In this document: positions 52,838-62,973 of the stretch, piece by piece
Layout of the letters: each line of letters starts with the position of its first letter
Numbering within the stretch: position 1 is the stretch's first letter
Assembly (NCBI RefSeq): GCF_000150955.2
Contig: NC_011670.1
Span: 274,369-338,368 of the forward strand
Source of the DNA: Phaeodactylum tricornutum CCAP 1055/1
Lineage: Eukaryota; Bacillariophyta; Bacillariophyceae; Surirellales; Neidiaceae
Reading direction: 5' to 3'
DNA length: 64,000 nucleotides
Made by a program: the position numbers and the translations under genes
The notes under the pieces: model-generated
Seen by the model: only the letters and a program-made list of their open reading frames with translations
Database searches by the model: none
What the model was told of the DNA's origin: nothing

Positions 52838-53290
52838 ATGAGCGACGACGAAGATCCGATCGGCAGCGGTGACGGTTACGACAATTCCGGGGGTGTTTTT
52901 GATACTAACGACGGCGATGAAGATCCCATGGAAGACGGCACACAACAGATTCGTGAAGAAGACGAAGATGGACTGGATATATCGGGAGATAGGGACGATG
53001 GTGGAGAAACGACGATTGTCGGAATTGGTCCGGACGGAGGTGGCACTGCGCGTTCAGAACGGATCACGACGCGCTATCTTACAAAATACGAGCGAGCCCG
53101 AGTGCTGGGAACAAGAGCTTTGCAAATAAGCATGAACGCACCCGTTATGGTGGATCTGGATGGGGAAACGGATCCCTTACGAATTGCCGAGAAGGAACTG
53201 CGGGAACGTAAAATCCCAATTATCATCCGACGTTACTTACCGGATGGATCTCATGAAGACTGGAGCGTAGACGAGCTAGTTGTGGACTGA
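52838..53290 (+). CDS. RPB6: RNA polymerase subunit RPABC2 (Rpb6)
   Basis: 150 residues, no intron. Rpb6 is shared by nuclear RNA polymerases I, II and III (bacterial omega counterpart) and stabilises the clamp base. The acidic N-terminus (first 70 residues, many Asp/Glu) is typical. The conserved core follows: [60 protein letters not shown] and [12 protein letters not shown] at the end. It matches eukaryotic Rpb6 over its whole length. Confidence 0.96.
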   Translation: MSDDEDPIGSGDGYDNSGGVFDTNDGDEDPMEDGTQQIREEDEDGLDISGDRDDGGETTIVGIGPDGGGTARSERITTRYLTKYERARVLGTRALQISMNAPVMVDLDGETDPLRIAEKELRERKIPIIIRRYLPDGSHEDWSVDELVVD

Positions 53291-53393
53291 TTGAATTAAA
53301 TCTTCAACTTACTCATAGCATTGCAACACAAGGTCAATTGAATACCTTAGTGTTGGGAGTAGTTGAAGCATCAAACTAATTTTAGTCTAGCTC

Positions 53394-54209
53394 TTACTCC
53401 TTCGGCGTTATCTCCGGTGGATCGAGCCATGAAGGACGTTTCTTGGTCTTGGCCGGAAGGTCTCCTCGGACAGGGCTTTCTTCATCACCAATAGGTCGGA
53501 ATAGCAAAGCAGCACCATCAATACAGTAACGTTGGCCCGATTTCTGAGCTTCAGTCCCAATGAACAAAAATCCATCTTGAAAAACGTCTCCGAGATGACC
53601 ACCGCAAGTTCCGCATCGTAGTTCAGCACCGCCTAAGCTAGCTTGCACGGGATTCAGTTGCTCAACTTCAATTCCTGGCATACCTCTGGCAAATGAAGGC
53701 CAACCGGTCCCACTGTTGAACTTGAACTGGGAGTCAAACAACGGAGTTCCACAAGCAACGCATTCGAAAACGCCTGGGCGTTTTTCACCTTGCAAGACGC
53801 TGAACCCAGGGGCCTCTGTACCTCCTTGGCGCAACACATAATATTGCATCGAACTGAGTTGTGTCTTCCATTCGTTTTCCGTTTTTTGTACGGCGTAGCC
53901 TTCTGAGCGCGACTTGCGATCCCCTGCGGCCCATACCGGTCGGGTGATTGATACGAGAGCGGCACCCAGAAGTGTCAATGATACGGCGCGTACAGCTGTC
54001 TGTTTCCATACAATGCGTCGATTGTGGTCCGCAATGCTCTCTCCATTTTCTGACGACTTTTGTAGCGCAATCGACCGCCGAATTAGCGGACCACAAACAC
54101 GTAAAGTTGCACCGAATAATTTCGGAGGATAAGGATGATACAAATGGTTTGGGACGAACGCTACCGCAGTACTAATTACAAGGTTGAATATCCCAACGTA
54201 CACGCGCAT
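53394..54209 (-). CDS. MSRB: Methionine-R-sulfoxide reductase B with plastid and lumen targeting
   Basis: 271 residues from the ATG at 54209. The MsrB domain is intact: zinc Cys pairs in VFECVACGTPLF and LRCGTCGGHLGDVF, NSGTGWPSF, and the catalytic Cys in GQRYCIDGAALLF. It reduces methionine-R-sulfoxide in proteins. The N-terminus has a signal peptide ending VA-FVPNH (the plastid A-F junction), a basic transit region, and then HNRRIVWKQTAVRAVSL-TLLGAALVS ending PVWAAG: a twin-Arg, hydrophobic, A-x-A-like signal typical of thylakoid lumen transfer. So I infer a lumenal enzyme, which is unusual. Divergent from a small plastid protein gene, 364 bases between starts. Confidence 0.9.
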   Translation of the reverse strand: MRVYVGIFNLVISTAVAFVPNHLYHPYPPKLFGATLRVCGPLIRRSIALQKSSENGESIADHNRRIVWKQTAVRAVSLTLLGAALVSITRPVWAAGDRKSRSEGYAVQKTENEWKTQLSSMQYYVLRQGGTEAPGFSVLQGEKRPGVFECVACGTPLFDSQFKFNSGTGWPSFARGMPGIEVEQLNPVQASLGGAELRCGTCGGHLGDVFQDGFLFIGTEAQKSGQRYCIDGAALLFRPIGDEESPVRGDLPAKTKKRPSWLDPPEITPKE

Positions 54210-54573
54210 CGTTGTGGTTGCTTTATTTTGCAAAAGAGGGCGCTAGCACCGAAACACATTGTGAAGACAAAGTTGATGACATGAACCCAGTGCTGACTGG
54301 AATAATATTTCCTATTTACCAGAAGGGAGCGCGTGACAATTACAGAAGCAACACTATTACAGCTAGTATTTTCTCATTTGACTGACGACTCCAAATCTTT
54401 CGCGTACCCAATAAATCGTGAACCGGAACCAGAACGAGAATAGCCTTTGTCGGTGAAATCTCATCTCCATTCCGAACCCATCGGCGTTTGGATATATTTT
54501 TCAGGCTTACATCACAAAAATAATCTAACCGACTTGCAATAGCAGAACAAACAAAACACCATCGTATAGTATC
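54210..54573. promoter_or_regulatory. Probable bidirectional promoter of two plastid-protein genes
   Basis: 364 bases between the MsrB start (minus) and the small plastid protein start (plus). Both products carry plastid import signals, so shared light or redox control is plausible. Confidence 0.45.
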
Positions 54574-55131
54574 ATGGCGCACAAATTATTTCTCGCTCTG
54601 CTGGCATTTGTGACAGTGTTGAACGCGTCGGCCTTCATTGCTCCGGCTCGTACACGGAACCCTCTGTCGTCTGTAACAGTGAACGCCGGGTACGTACCTG
54701 ATGGCTTGACCGAGGAACAATATCGGAAAATAAAAGTGAGTGATGCGAAGAAAAATAAGGGAAAAGACCTTGGTCGTCTTGGACCGACAGGATTCAAGTC
54801 ACGATCAATGCAAGCTTGGCAAGAAGCGTTCGACCAAGGCAAAACGGGCCACAGCTTTGCACCACTTAATTACAAAGAAAAAATGAAGAAAGGACTTATG
54901 AAGAGAGAGGATGTTCCTTACATGGTCCGTGGTGGGAGCTGGGACAACTCTGACGTCAAGGGTGCTAAGAAGCTCAAGTGGTCCAAGGAGGACAAGGAGT
55001 ATGCCAAGGGCGGCTACAAGAAAGAACAGTCTGCTAGCATATTGGGTTCTGGACCTGGTTTTGACTGGACCGGAAATGGTTCGAAGAGCGCCCTTGAGAA
55101 GATTAAGAAGAATATGCCAGGATTTAGCTAA
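54574..55131 (+). CDS. Small plastid-targeted protein of unknown function
   Basis: 185 residues. The N-terminus is a textbook diatom plastid signal: a hydrophobic LFLALLAFVTVLN segment ending in ASA-FIAPARTR, then a Ser/Thr/Arg-rich transit peptide. The mature protein (about 145 residues) is very basic, Lys- and Gly-rich, without membrane segments; KKNKGKDLGRLGPTGFKSR and the C-terminal SGPGFDWTGNGSKSALEK stand out. I do not recognise the family. Such basic soluble plastid proteins may bind RNA, ribosomes or thylakoid complexes. It is divergent from the MsrB gene. Confidence 0.8.
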   Translation: MAHKLFLALLAFVTVLNASAFIAPARTRNPLSSVTVNAGYVPDGLTEEQYRKIKVSDAKKNKGKDLGRLGPTGFKSRSMQAWQEAFDQGKTGHSFAPLNYKEKMKKGLMKREDVPYMVRGGSWDNSDVKGAKKLKWSKEDKEYAKGGYKKEQSASILGSGPGFDWTGNGSKSALEKIKKNMPGFS

Positions 55132-55701
55132 AGTTCTGCAGAAGCTGAAAATGGCCTGGCTGGAAATGTATAACTGTAGGCGACAGTTTGTGACAAAACA
55201 TAATTGTGGTTACTACAGCTACATTAGATACGCTGATATACTTACAATAGCGCACATGAGATAAGCCGAGGCAACATAGGCAGGAAACCAATACGAAATG
55301 CATGACCTTTCAAACGACTTCGGGGTGTACCCAATTCCATACATCCCTTACAGGCTATATGCAGAGGAGTACGCGCACTATTGTGATCGACTGTTTGCCA
55401 TGTTCCTATGACTTGCATTACTGTGAGAAATAGAAAGATGACGGCTGAGGGGGGCGACAGAAGCATAATAATATTCGTAAGTCAACTCAATGTCGTACTC
55501 AGACATATTCTTTTATTAATGTGAATCATGTCTCTAGAGAGCTAGCTAGAGAGCCATGCTGGTAATTCTCCCGAGATTTTCTTCGCAAAGTTCTTTCAGC
55601 GCTGTCTTGATTTCACACAGTGAAAGACAGTCTAGTCCCCTATCTTATATGAAATTGCGGTCGACCCTATTCAACTGAATACTGTTTCAATCGCCTTTGT
55701 T
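55132..55701. other. Gene-free stretch upstream of cytochrome b561
   Basis: 570 bases holding the 3' end of the plastid protein gene and the b561 promoter. No gene is seen. Confidence 0.5.
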
Positions 55702-56277
55702 ATGAGTGTTGTTCCCGCGGGTGCGTATTCGTTGACGGCTTCGGCTTTTCATTGGATGGTTGCGATTCCTCTGATCGGTTCTGTTGGATCCGTGCTGAAG
55801 GCTCAAGATGCCGCTAAGGAAGATAAAGGCAAATGGATGTGGCGTCACAAATCGCTCGGTTTATTGACTGGTATGGTTGTGGCGCCTCGATTCGCCTATC
55901 GGCTGCTTTCTCGTTCCGACTATAACGTCAGAAACATGATCGGCAACGCGACCTGGGAAAACGCGGCTAGCAAGGTCACGCACTACGGCCTCTATGCATT
56001 CATGACAATCATGCCGGCAAGCGGTATCGCTATGGGCTACTATGGTGGTAAGGGGTTGCCTTTCTTTTACAAAACGTTCGAGGGTGCTACTCCAGCCGAC
56101 GATCTCGAGAAAAAGCGCAACGGGCAAATCGCAAAACAGACTTACAACATCCACAAAACGTTGGGCACCTACGGAAAATATCTCGTCCCTCTTCACGCAG
56201 GGGCTGCCTTTATGCATTATTTCCGGGGCCAAAGTATCTTTGCTCGTATAAATCCTTTCCGTACTCCTCGCGCTTAG
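55702..56277 (+). CDS. Bacterial-type cytochrome b561
   Basis: 191 residues with four hydrophobic segments. The family's His ligands for two b-type haems are placed as expected: SAFHWMVAIPL near residue 18, WRHKSLGLLTGM near 50, THYGLYAFMTIMPASGIAMG near 95, and the end LHAGAAFMHYF near 170. It follows the YodB/CybB-type (prokaryotic) b561 plan rather than the six-helix animal/plant ascorbate b561. Such proteins pass electrons between quinols and partners across a membrane. There is no obvious presequence; the N-terminus is hydrophobic at once, so the membrane it sits in cannot be called. Confidence 0.85.
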   Translation: MSVVPAGAYSLTASAFHWMVAIPLIGSVGSVLKAQDAAKEDKGKWMWRHKSLGLLTGMVVAPRFAYRLLSRSDYNVRNMIGNATWENAASKVTHYGLYAFMTIMPASGIAMGYYGGKGLPFFYKTFEGATPADDLEKKRNGQIAKQTYNIHKTLGTYGKYLVPLHAGAAFMHYFRGQSIFARINPFRTPRA

Positions 56278-56445
56278 AACAATAAATTGCGTACATCTGA
56301 TTATAGTATCGTGGTCATGGTACTGGAGACAATGGTGTGTTTACCGATAGCAAATGAGCCCAAAATGTGTTGGTGAACCAATTTCTATAGACAGATTCGA
56401 TGGCGCGTAAAAAGGAGAGCGTCTAACTGTAAACAGAAGTATTTG

Positions 56446-59400
56446 CTACTGCCCGAGAATAGACAAGTCATCGTCGTCCAATTGTTGGCCATCCAAACTG
56501 TTCGGGGCGTCACCGTACTCATCGTCTTCATAGTCCGGACAGACCTGCTCGTTTTGAAGAGCCGGCTGAAGATATTTACCGTACACAAATGTAAAATCGC
56601 TGAGGTGGACACCAATTTCCTCATCATCTTCAGATACCAATACGTAATGCTGGTCTGCTTCAATACAGTTTCTTGTTGGTAAATGACGTGCGACCACTGA
56701 ATGCCGCGAATTAATGTAGATTATGAATACTGTCAAGAGTAAAGCTTGGTTAGGAAAAGCGGCTGCTCAAAGAAGCATCACAAGAGACACGACTTACAGC
56801 AGGTGACAACTAGCAGAGGAATAAGAACTGGACTGGCATATGTGCTCTGTTTGAGAGCCATCAGACCAATCAGAGTAAGCTGAGCGATAACCATGCTTGC
56901 CAGGATGAATTGGATAAAGTAGTACCACAATTTCCCACCCGTGTCAAATGCCCTTGGGTAGTTATGAATAAGCTGATACCGGTATCCACTTTCCAAAATT
57001 GTGAAACACAGGAGCACCACAAAGGACGTAAACGGAGCTATCACAGCGTACACAAAAAACACCATAAAGTAAAGAATGATTTGTGCGAAAGTCTCTGCAT
57101 GCCAAAAGTCCGGTGGGTCTTCGAGAGAATTGAGCCACCACCAGGTTCGGCGACGCTCATTAGCCGTGAGCTGCGGTCCAAAAAAGCGGCGTAGCAATGC
57201 AACTCCGAGCGGATAGACCCGTAGAAGTTCAAGAGATTGAAGCAGAAATGTTGACGCAAGAATAATTTGAACAAAGTATGTCGACTGGGCAGGGAGCGAA
57301 TTCGCGAGCAAATCGATAATCATCTCTGGATTTGACAGTATATTTGATAGTTCCGATGTAATTCCTCCAGAGATTGCCGAGACAAAGAAAGTTTGAATAA
57401 TCTATATAACGACAAATACCGCAATTGTTAGCACATCGTTGCAATCGTCATGTTGCGGACTGTCTATATTTCTCACCATGAAAAAGCCAAGCTTAACAAA
57501 TAATGATGCCTCCAGCATGGTTGCCGAAATATGTCCTTCCCAGCGAGCGAAATATTTGAGGACACTGGGCAAAATAGTTTCATTGAATATCAAGAGGATG
57601 AGGGGTGCAAGCTGCACTATGACAGTCTCAGCTTTAGGGTGTCTGTCAATGAAACGACCCAGCTTGGGAAGCTCTTCTTTCAGGGAGTTCACTTCTGTTA
57701 AAGATGCGATTACTGTCATCGGAATAGACCAAAAGATGCACGTAACAACCGTTGCACTGACGCTCAAAAGATTTCCTACACGGCGTGCCTTTGCAACGAG
57801 ACCAACGTTTCTCCAAAAGATGTCCCCGGGTTCAGGCGCTTCAAAGCAGTCCATAACATAAGGACGCGCATCGTGAACCATTTGCAAAACGCTTTGTACT
57901 GTGTAAAGATTCTTGAAGACAACAAAACCGGCGTTTCTCGTAGACCCCTCTCCTTTAATTCGGAGACTAGGAACAACTGCACTGGCAGACGCGACAATTG
58001 TTGTTCCTACTTTGATGATACTTTGTGCTCCGCCTTCGGCCGCTGATTTAATGACCCTGTCAACGTTGACATCTTTCGCAACTTTTTTAATCGCTCCGCC
58101 TGCGGCTCTGGAGCTTGCCACAAACGATTGGCGAGCAGCTTGTGAGCCTGAAGTAATCGAGTTTCCTGCGACTGAAAGTGACTGACCCAGGGCCCGAGTC
58201 CCGGTATTTACGACCTCTACACCTGCTGAGATTGAATTTCTAATCCTGGAGTTTGATCGAGACCTATCGCTTCGCTCGGAGTCGTTCCTTGTAGCGGAGC
58301 GGCTCCGCCCTCGAGAAGAAGGACGCTGTTTTGCTCCAGAGCGAATACTCGATCGCGACTGAAACTGTGAACTGTCATTGCTAGACTCACGCTTAAATCC
58401 GTCATATGAGCTGGTGTCCCCCTGACTCTCATTTTCAGAGCAACACCGACTTCGTTCCACAACGAGTCTTCCCACCGCAGAACGAATAATGTCCTCATCA
58501 ATGTCCGTAGTATCTGCAATATCAATGTCGGATGAAGAGAGACCAGATATTTGATCTTGCCGATGCAAAGCACGATGCATGCCAAGGTGTTCCTCAAACA
58601 TTTTACCGTCCTCGCGAGAGAACCTTTGCAAGACGTACTCAGCATCCTCTGATGTCGACGCCGCAACACAATTTCCATTGACTGTAGACGAGACACTTTT
58701 GTTATCATGCTTCGGTGAAGTATCGTCTGCAGTCTCAGATTCATCACTAGTTTCGACATCTGAGTCAGCGTATTCATCCACCATCGTCAAATTCCGTTTT
58801 CGAGGACAGTAGTCTTCATCAATAATGGCTATAGGCTTGTCCGGGTCTGAATTCTCGATCTCAATAAAAGTGACAACTGCAGGTCGATCGTGGTCAGTGG
58901 CTTGATCGTCGATAGGGGACCAATCGATGTCCGCATTGCCACTTCCAATCAAATCGCGTACTCCGGCTGCTCTAGACGGCAGCGAAATATCTCGGTCACT
59001 GCTTCTTTTAATTCTCTGAATATCTACCGGAATTTCGCGGTTCAATCTCTCCAGTTCCGCCTCTAAGGCTGCAACAGTTTTTACCTTCTCGATACCGGAG
59101 CTGAGGCTGATAGTGTGGTGCTTTTCAGTAGTTCCCGTCCTTCTCTCCAAAGCCACGGCGTGCTCAAGCTTTCGAACGACATCACCTCGTCGTAAATGCT
59201 TTGCCTCCAAGCTCGGTAGATCCATCGCAACGTGTGCTTCCAAAACGGAGTCTTTTGAAGTACAGTTATGAAAATAAGCGGTCAGGTCTTTACTACTGCG
59301 CCACTCGTCAGGAATTCCTGCCACATATACGGCGTAGTTTCGGGGTTCCCTCTGTGATAAAAAGCGATGCCTCCAGTACGTGTACCAATGCATCTCTTGT

Positions 59401-59972
59401 AGAATCAAGTACATTGTGAACAGAAATGTAATGTAGGTGGCCAGCAGCGTTCCAGTGTAGCGTGATGACCTGTTCGGAAGATGTGCGACCGAAATTTCTG
59501 TCAGCCAATCGTTCAGATACTCAGTTTCGGGCGCCTCCTTTGCTGTCATATAGACCGGTATCAGCCACAGAGCATTGAAGGATCCCATAAGGCCTAGATT
59601 ACGACCGAAGCGCATGGCTCGAATGAAACAAAGGGCGTCCATTCCACATTGCTCAAAGATATCTTGGTCTTTCACGCGAAAGACTTTCCAGAACCACGAT
59701 ATGAGTCCATATTTCGTTTGCGCTAGATCACATCGTAGCTCTGGAACCCAGCCGCGTACATTGAACAGCCACGGATAGCACCGTCTCAAAATTGCGTACA
59801 GCACAAAGGCAGAAATATACAAGGTTCCGTATATTCGAAAGGTTTCGCGGACGATGCTGGAATCATTCTGTGTGAGCAGATCATCGTCATTCGTGGTGAC
59901 AGTAGTGGCAACGGTGCCGTTTAAGACGCGATGCAAGTCGTCTGGCCAATCCGAGACAACGTGCTCCACCAT
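56446..59972 (-). CDS. OSCA/TMEM63 (CSC1-like) ion channel with a large cytosolic insert
   Basis: Three exons, 57477-59972, 56798-57401 and 56446-56696 (1116 residues); introns of 75 and 101 bp (GTGAGA...TAG, GTAAGT...CAG). The N-terminal three membrane segments (RSN1-type) are followed by the cytosolic RRM-like fold that starts RNYAVYVAGIPDEWRSSKDL and resumes at NAGFVVFKNLYTVQSVLQ. The seven-segment DUF221 core follows (VGNLLSVSATVVTCIFW, IQTFFVSAISGGITSEL, QTFAQ-type helices). Members are mechanosensitive or osmosensitive cation channels. Between the two halves of the RRM-like fold lie about 430 extra residues, acidic then Ser/Arg-rich. The C-terminus is acidic (EDDEYGDAPNSLDGQQ). Confidence 0.88.
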
Positions 59973-60357
59973 TGCGGAGGGAAGTGCTGTGGAAACCGCA
60001 GAATGAGAAACAGAGTGTTATGTTGTTGTTCGTCGTGTAAAAGCAATCTGATAGGAGTTTCCCCTCGGTTCAGAGGAAAGCGGGACAAACAACGGATTCC
60101 ATAGTTTCTGGGCTTGCGCGTTCGTGTATGACTTGTGAAAAGTTCAAATACCCAAAACACGAACCAACAGACACGTAGTGGCGATTTCGTTCACAAACAA
60201 ATATCAGCGGTCATTACTGTTATTTTTGTCTTTCTTACATTAGTCGTGTGGCGCCTGGCATGCGTAAGACGATGGAAATCGATCCGTCTCAATTGTCGCT
60301 GCTGTGACAGACTATCATCTGCAGACAAAACTTTTGACCTATGTCACACTTACCCTG
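59973..60357. other. Gene-free stretch upstream of the OSCA gene
   Basis: 385 bases between the OSCA start codon and the doubtful small gene. It should hold the OSCA promoter. Nothing else seen. Confidence 0.4.
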
Positions 60358-60669
60358 TCATGGTAAGCCAAAAGAAGATACAACGACGACGCTTTTCAAC
60401 AATAGAGGCATCCGTGCCCTCTCACAAAACGTCCTTTCTCGTCCGGTGGTAGTCGAGCAACAGTCTCCCTTTTTAGCGCTTCTACACAATTTGGTTTTAA
60501 GCAACCTTTCGCTGATAAGCTGAGCAAAGGGTAAAAGGCACGGCTTCAACCATAGCCCTAGAGCTGTAGCTGTCACAGCAGATAAAGACAGCTGGACTGG
60601 ACTTGGCTTGTACAACTTTTGGGCCAGCTTTACTGCATCTCTGTAATAACCAGCTTCGGATGCGTTCAT
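60358..60669 (-). CDS. Doubtful small protein with one membrane segment
   Basis: 103 residues from an ATG at 60669 (MNASEAGYYRDAVKLAQK). One hydrophobic segment (SLSAVTATALGLWLKPCLLPFA) lies near residue 30. A second short frame with its own ATG (MSGYLQNMLSGTNGTFAEF, 60757 downward) lies just upstream in another phase; I could not join them with a credible intron. The product is not recognised and the frame may be chance. Confidence 0.28.
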   Translation of the reverse strand: MNASEAGYYRDAVKLAQKLYKPSPVQLSLSAVTATALGLWLKPCLLPFAQLISERLLKTKLCRSAKKGDCCSTTTGRERTFCERARMPLLLKSVVVVSSFGLP

Positions 60670-61815
60670 ACTGACTAACGCTTTCGTTAGCTGAAGAATC
60701 GAATTCTGCAAAAGTTCCGTTGGTTCCGCTCAGCATGTTCTGTAAATATCCCGACATCGCCCAACCTTGGTACTAGAAGCGGATGGAGAAGGCACGGCTG
60801 TCACCCTTGTCCGTGTGGGTAATGTGTGGTCGAGGGTGTCACGGTATAGTACCATGCGACATGTCTTCTAATGATGTCCGTCAGTTGGATGTCAACACGG
60901 TGAACGGCAGTTGGAGTGTTCTTGAGAATGAAGTGAGTCGTATGGGAGTTAGTTCGGTCTTATTGTATGGAGTCCCTAGATACAATGATGTATCGAGCGT
61001 TGGAGAGAACGCGACAGAACGTGTCGTGTTCTGACGGTGGCAACGGAGTGGGACAGATAATACTTATTGCCTGCTTAACGGATGTAAATGGATGCGCTCC
61101 ATTTTCCACGGCATGCATGTTATGGAAGGTATTCTCGGTGTCACTATAAGTATATGTGAGCGCGGGTCATGGTATAGGAATACTATGACCGAAGAAAGAT
61201 ATTTGTGTACGGTTGAGTTTGTTTCTCAGTTTTGTTGTTTTGTTGGCAAATCGGAGAAGCAACGAGAACTAGTTTATAGCACTAATTCTTCAATCATTGT
61301 TTTATAAGTTCTTTGATCCGCATTGCTAGTTTACGCATAGGTCCTCGTATCCGCTGCCTAACCCGAGGGGAGCGTCGCCAACGAGTAGAGTTTTACAGTC
61401 CCTAAGTCTCTTAGGTGTATCGCCGGTCGTTCGTAATAACGCCCTCTCTTGTTTACCAGGCTCTGTTCCTAACAGCGCTTCTGTCCATACGGTGTACATT
61501 GGTGTATATCGTAACAGAGGGGATTCTCTGTGGAGCTAGGACTGTCCAAGTGAGAGCAACAAAATGAAGAGCGCTGAGAATTTTTGTCCTTACATAACAA
61601 ACGGCCATTGGCCCTCTACACAACTATCCTTACAATACTGTCCATTTTTTCATGTTTAGCCATGCCCTGTCAATCACACTAAAAGCTAGTTTTGACTCTG
61701 AATCGGTTTTGGTTCTTGTAAGAAAGGTTCTCCGATCACTTGTCAACATCATGTACGCTAAGAAAGGTAATTGAATGACTCGCTTGCATGGTGTCGTTGC
61801 ATTAGAGACAATTGC
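60670..61815. other. Gene-free stretch
   Basis: About 1.1 kb without a convincing gene on either strand. Several open frames of 60-85 codons occur, but their composition is not protein-like. A TG-rich region lies near 61100-61300. Confidence 0.45.
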
Positions 61816-62973
61816 TTATGTTTTGGTGGGGTTGAGTTTTATTCCACGGCGGTATCGAGCGCCCACTGAATCGATCTTTTGCTTGACGCTTTTTCGGCGC
61901 TGAACCCGGAACTTAAAAGTTCTAATTCTGTGTACCATGCGGTCGTTGGACTGTACTGCTGGAAAAGGAGATGACTGCGAAATGTTGGTTGAAGTTCTAG
62001 TCCCCGTCGATCTGAGGACTGCTTGCCCTTTGATGGTTGGAAGGTTGTTTGATTTTGGCTTCTTCCCGGGAGCTTGATATACCATTTGGTGGTATTTGAT
62101 CCACGCTTCAAGTTTGTCGTAGGTCCAGCTGCCACCCAGTGTAGCTGGTAACCCCTCCGCTTCCAAGCCATACGGTAAGAGCTGTGGAAGAACTTCAATG
62201 CCCGAGTACCCAATATGCAAATTTCCGCGATCACCCAAGGCTTGCTTCAAGATCTGAAGCAGTAAAGTAACCAGATTGTCAGAATATCTTCGCGCTTTAG
62301 CTGTCGGTGGGATGTAAATAAGATGGAACCCTTCGATCCGCACAGCCATTCCATTGCTCATAAAATGAAGAACCCGATTGTTGGCACTCCTATCCACTAC
62401 GGGACGGTCCATAATTCGCAAAAAGACCACTCCGTTTTTTTGCGCCTTCCGATTCTGACCCGCCAGGGAAATCCAAAAGAACAAAAAGCGTATTCTCTTT
62501 TCATTTACCACGCTCTCTGGTCCAGCCATTCTAGCGTGATCGATACAGTAAATGGAACGGCCGCTGGCGTCCGCAGGAAGGCGTGCAACAAGACCTGTCT
62601 TGAGATCCTTCACGTCTTCTTTATTTAAGCATCCACCTCCAGATAAATCAAACATGGCCCGAAAAGCCCGCTCCGCAAACGTTTCTCGTCTCGTCTTCCA
62701 GTAAATCGCGAGTCTAGTAGCGGCGGCCCAAGCGTTAAAGTCTTCACGGCGCATAAACAAGCACGCGTGCGTTTCGGCCTCGACTATGTCTGGGACGAGA
62801 CGGACAGCCTCTTCGTAATCCTCCTTATCTTTGACGAATTCCATGGCTTCTTGTATCTGTTTGGTAGCTTGCTTACGCATTGCGAGAGTTTCGTCCAGGT
62901 GATCATCATCCTGCTGCAAGCTTGTCACATCATTGTCATGCGCTAAGCGTTGAAGGCGACTACTTGTTTGCAT
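61816..62973 (-). CDS. CRAL-TRIO (Sec14-like) domain protein
   Basis: 385 residues, no intron. The N-terminal CRAL-TRIO-N part has LFMRREDFNAWAAATRLAIY, followed by the lipid-binding fold: LARLPADASGRSIYCIDHAR-like strand start, IEGFHLIYIPP and the closing LPATLGGSWTYDKLEAWIKYH, which matches the family's 'LP..LGG.w'. Such proteins carry phosphoinositides or other hydrophobic ligands between membranes. The core is divergent (the usual strands are interrupted) and the C-terminal 75 residues are basic and unstructured (VHRIRTFKFRVQRRKSVKQK). Ligand unknown. Start ATG at 62973. Confidence 0.75.
   Translation of the reverse strand: MQTSSRLQRLAHDNDVTSLQQDDDHLDETLAMRKQATKQIQEAMEFVKDKEDYEEAVRLVPDIVEAETHACLFMRREDFNAWAAATRLAIYWKTRRETFAERAFRAMFDLSGGGCLNKEDVKDLKTGLVARLPADASGRSIYCIDHARMAGPESVVNEKRIRFLFFWISLAGQNRKAQKNGVVFLRIMDRPVVDRSANNRVLHFMSNGMAVRIEGFHLIYIPPTAKARRYSDNLVTLLLQILKQALGDRGNLHIGYSGIEVLPQLLPYGLEAEGLPATLGGSWTYDKLEAWIKYHQMVYQAPGKKPKSNNLPTIKGQAVLRSTGTRTSTNISQSSPFPAVQSNDRMVHRIRTFKFRVQRRKSVKQKIDSVGARYRRGIKLNPTKT

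Noticed and set aside
60497-60757. 86-codon minus-strand frame beginning MSGYLQNM
   Set aside because: Overlaps the other doubtful small frame in a different phase; could be a first exon, but no credible splice site joins them.
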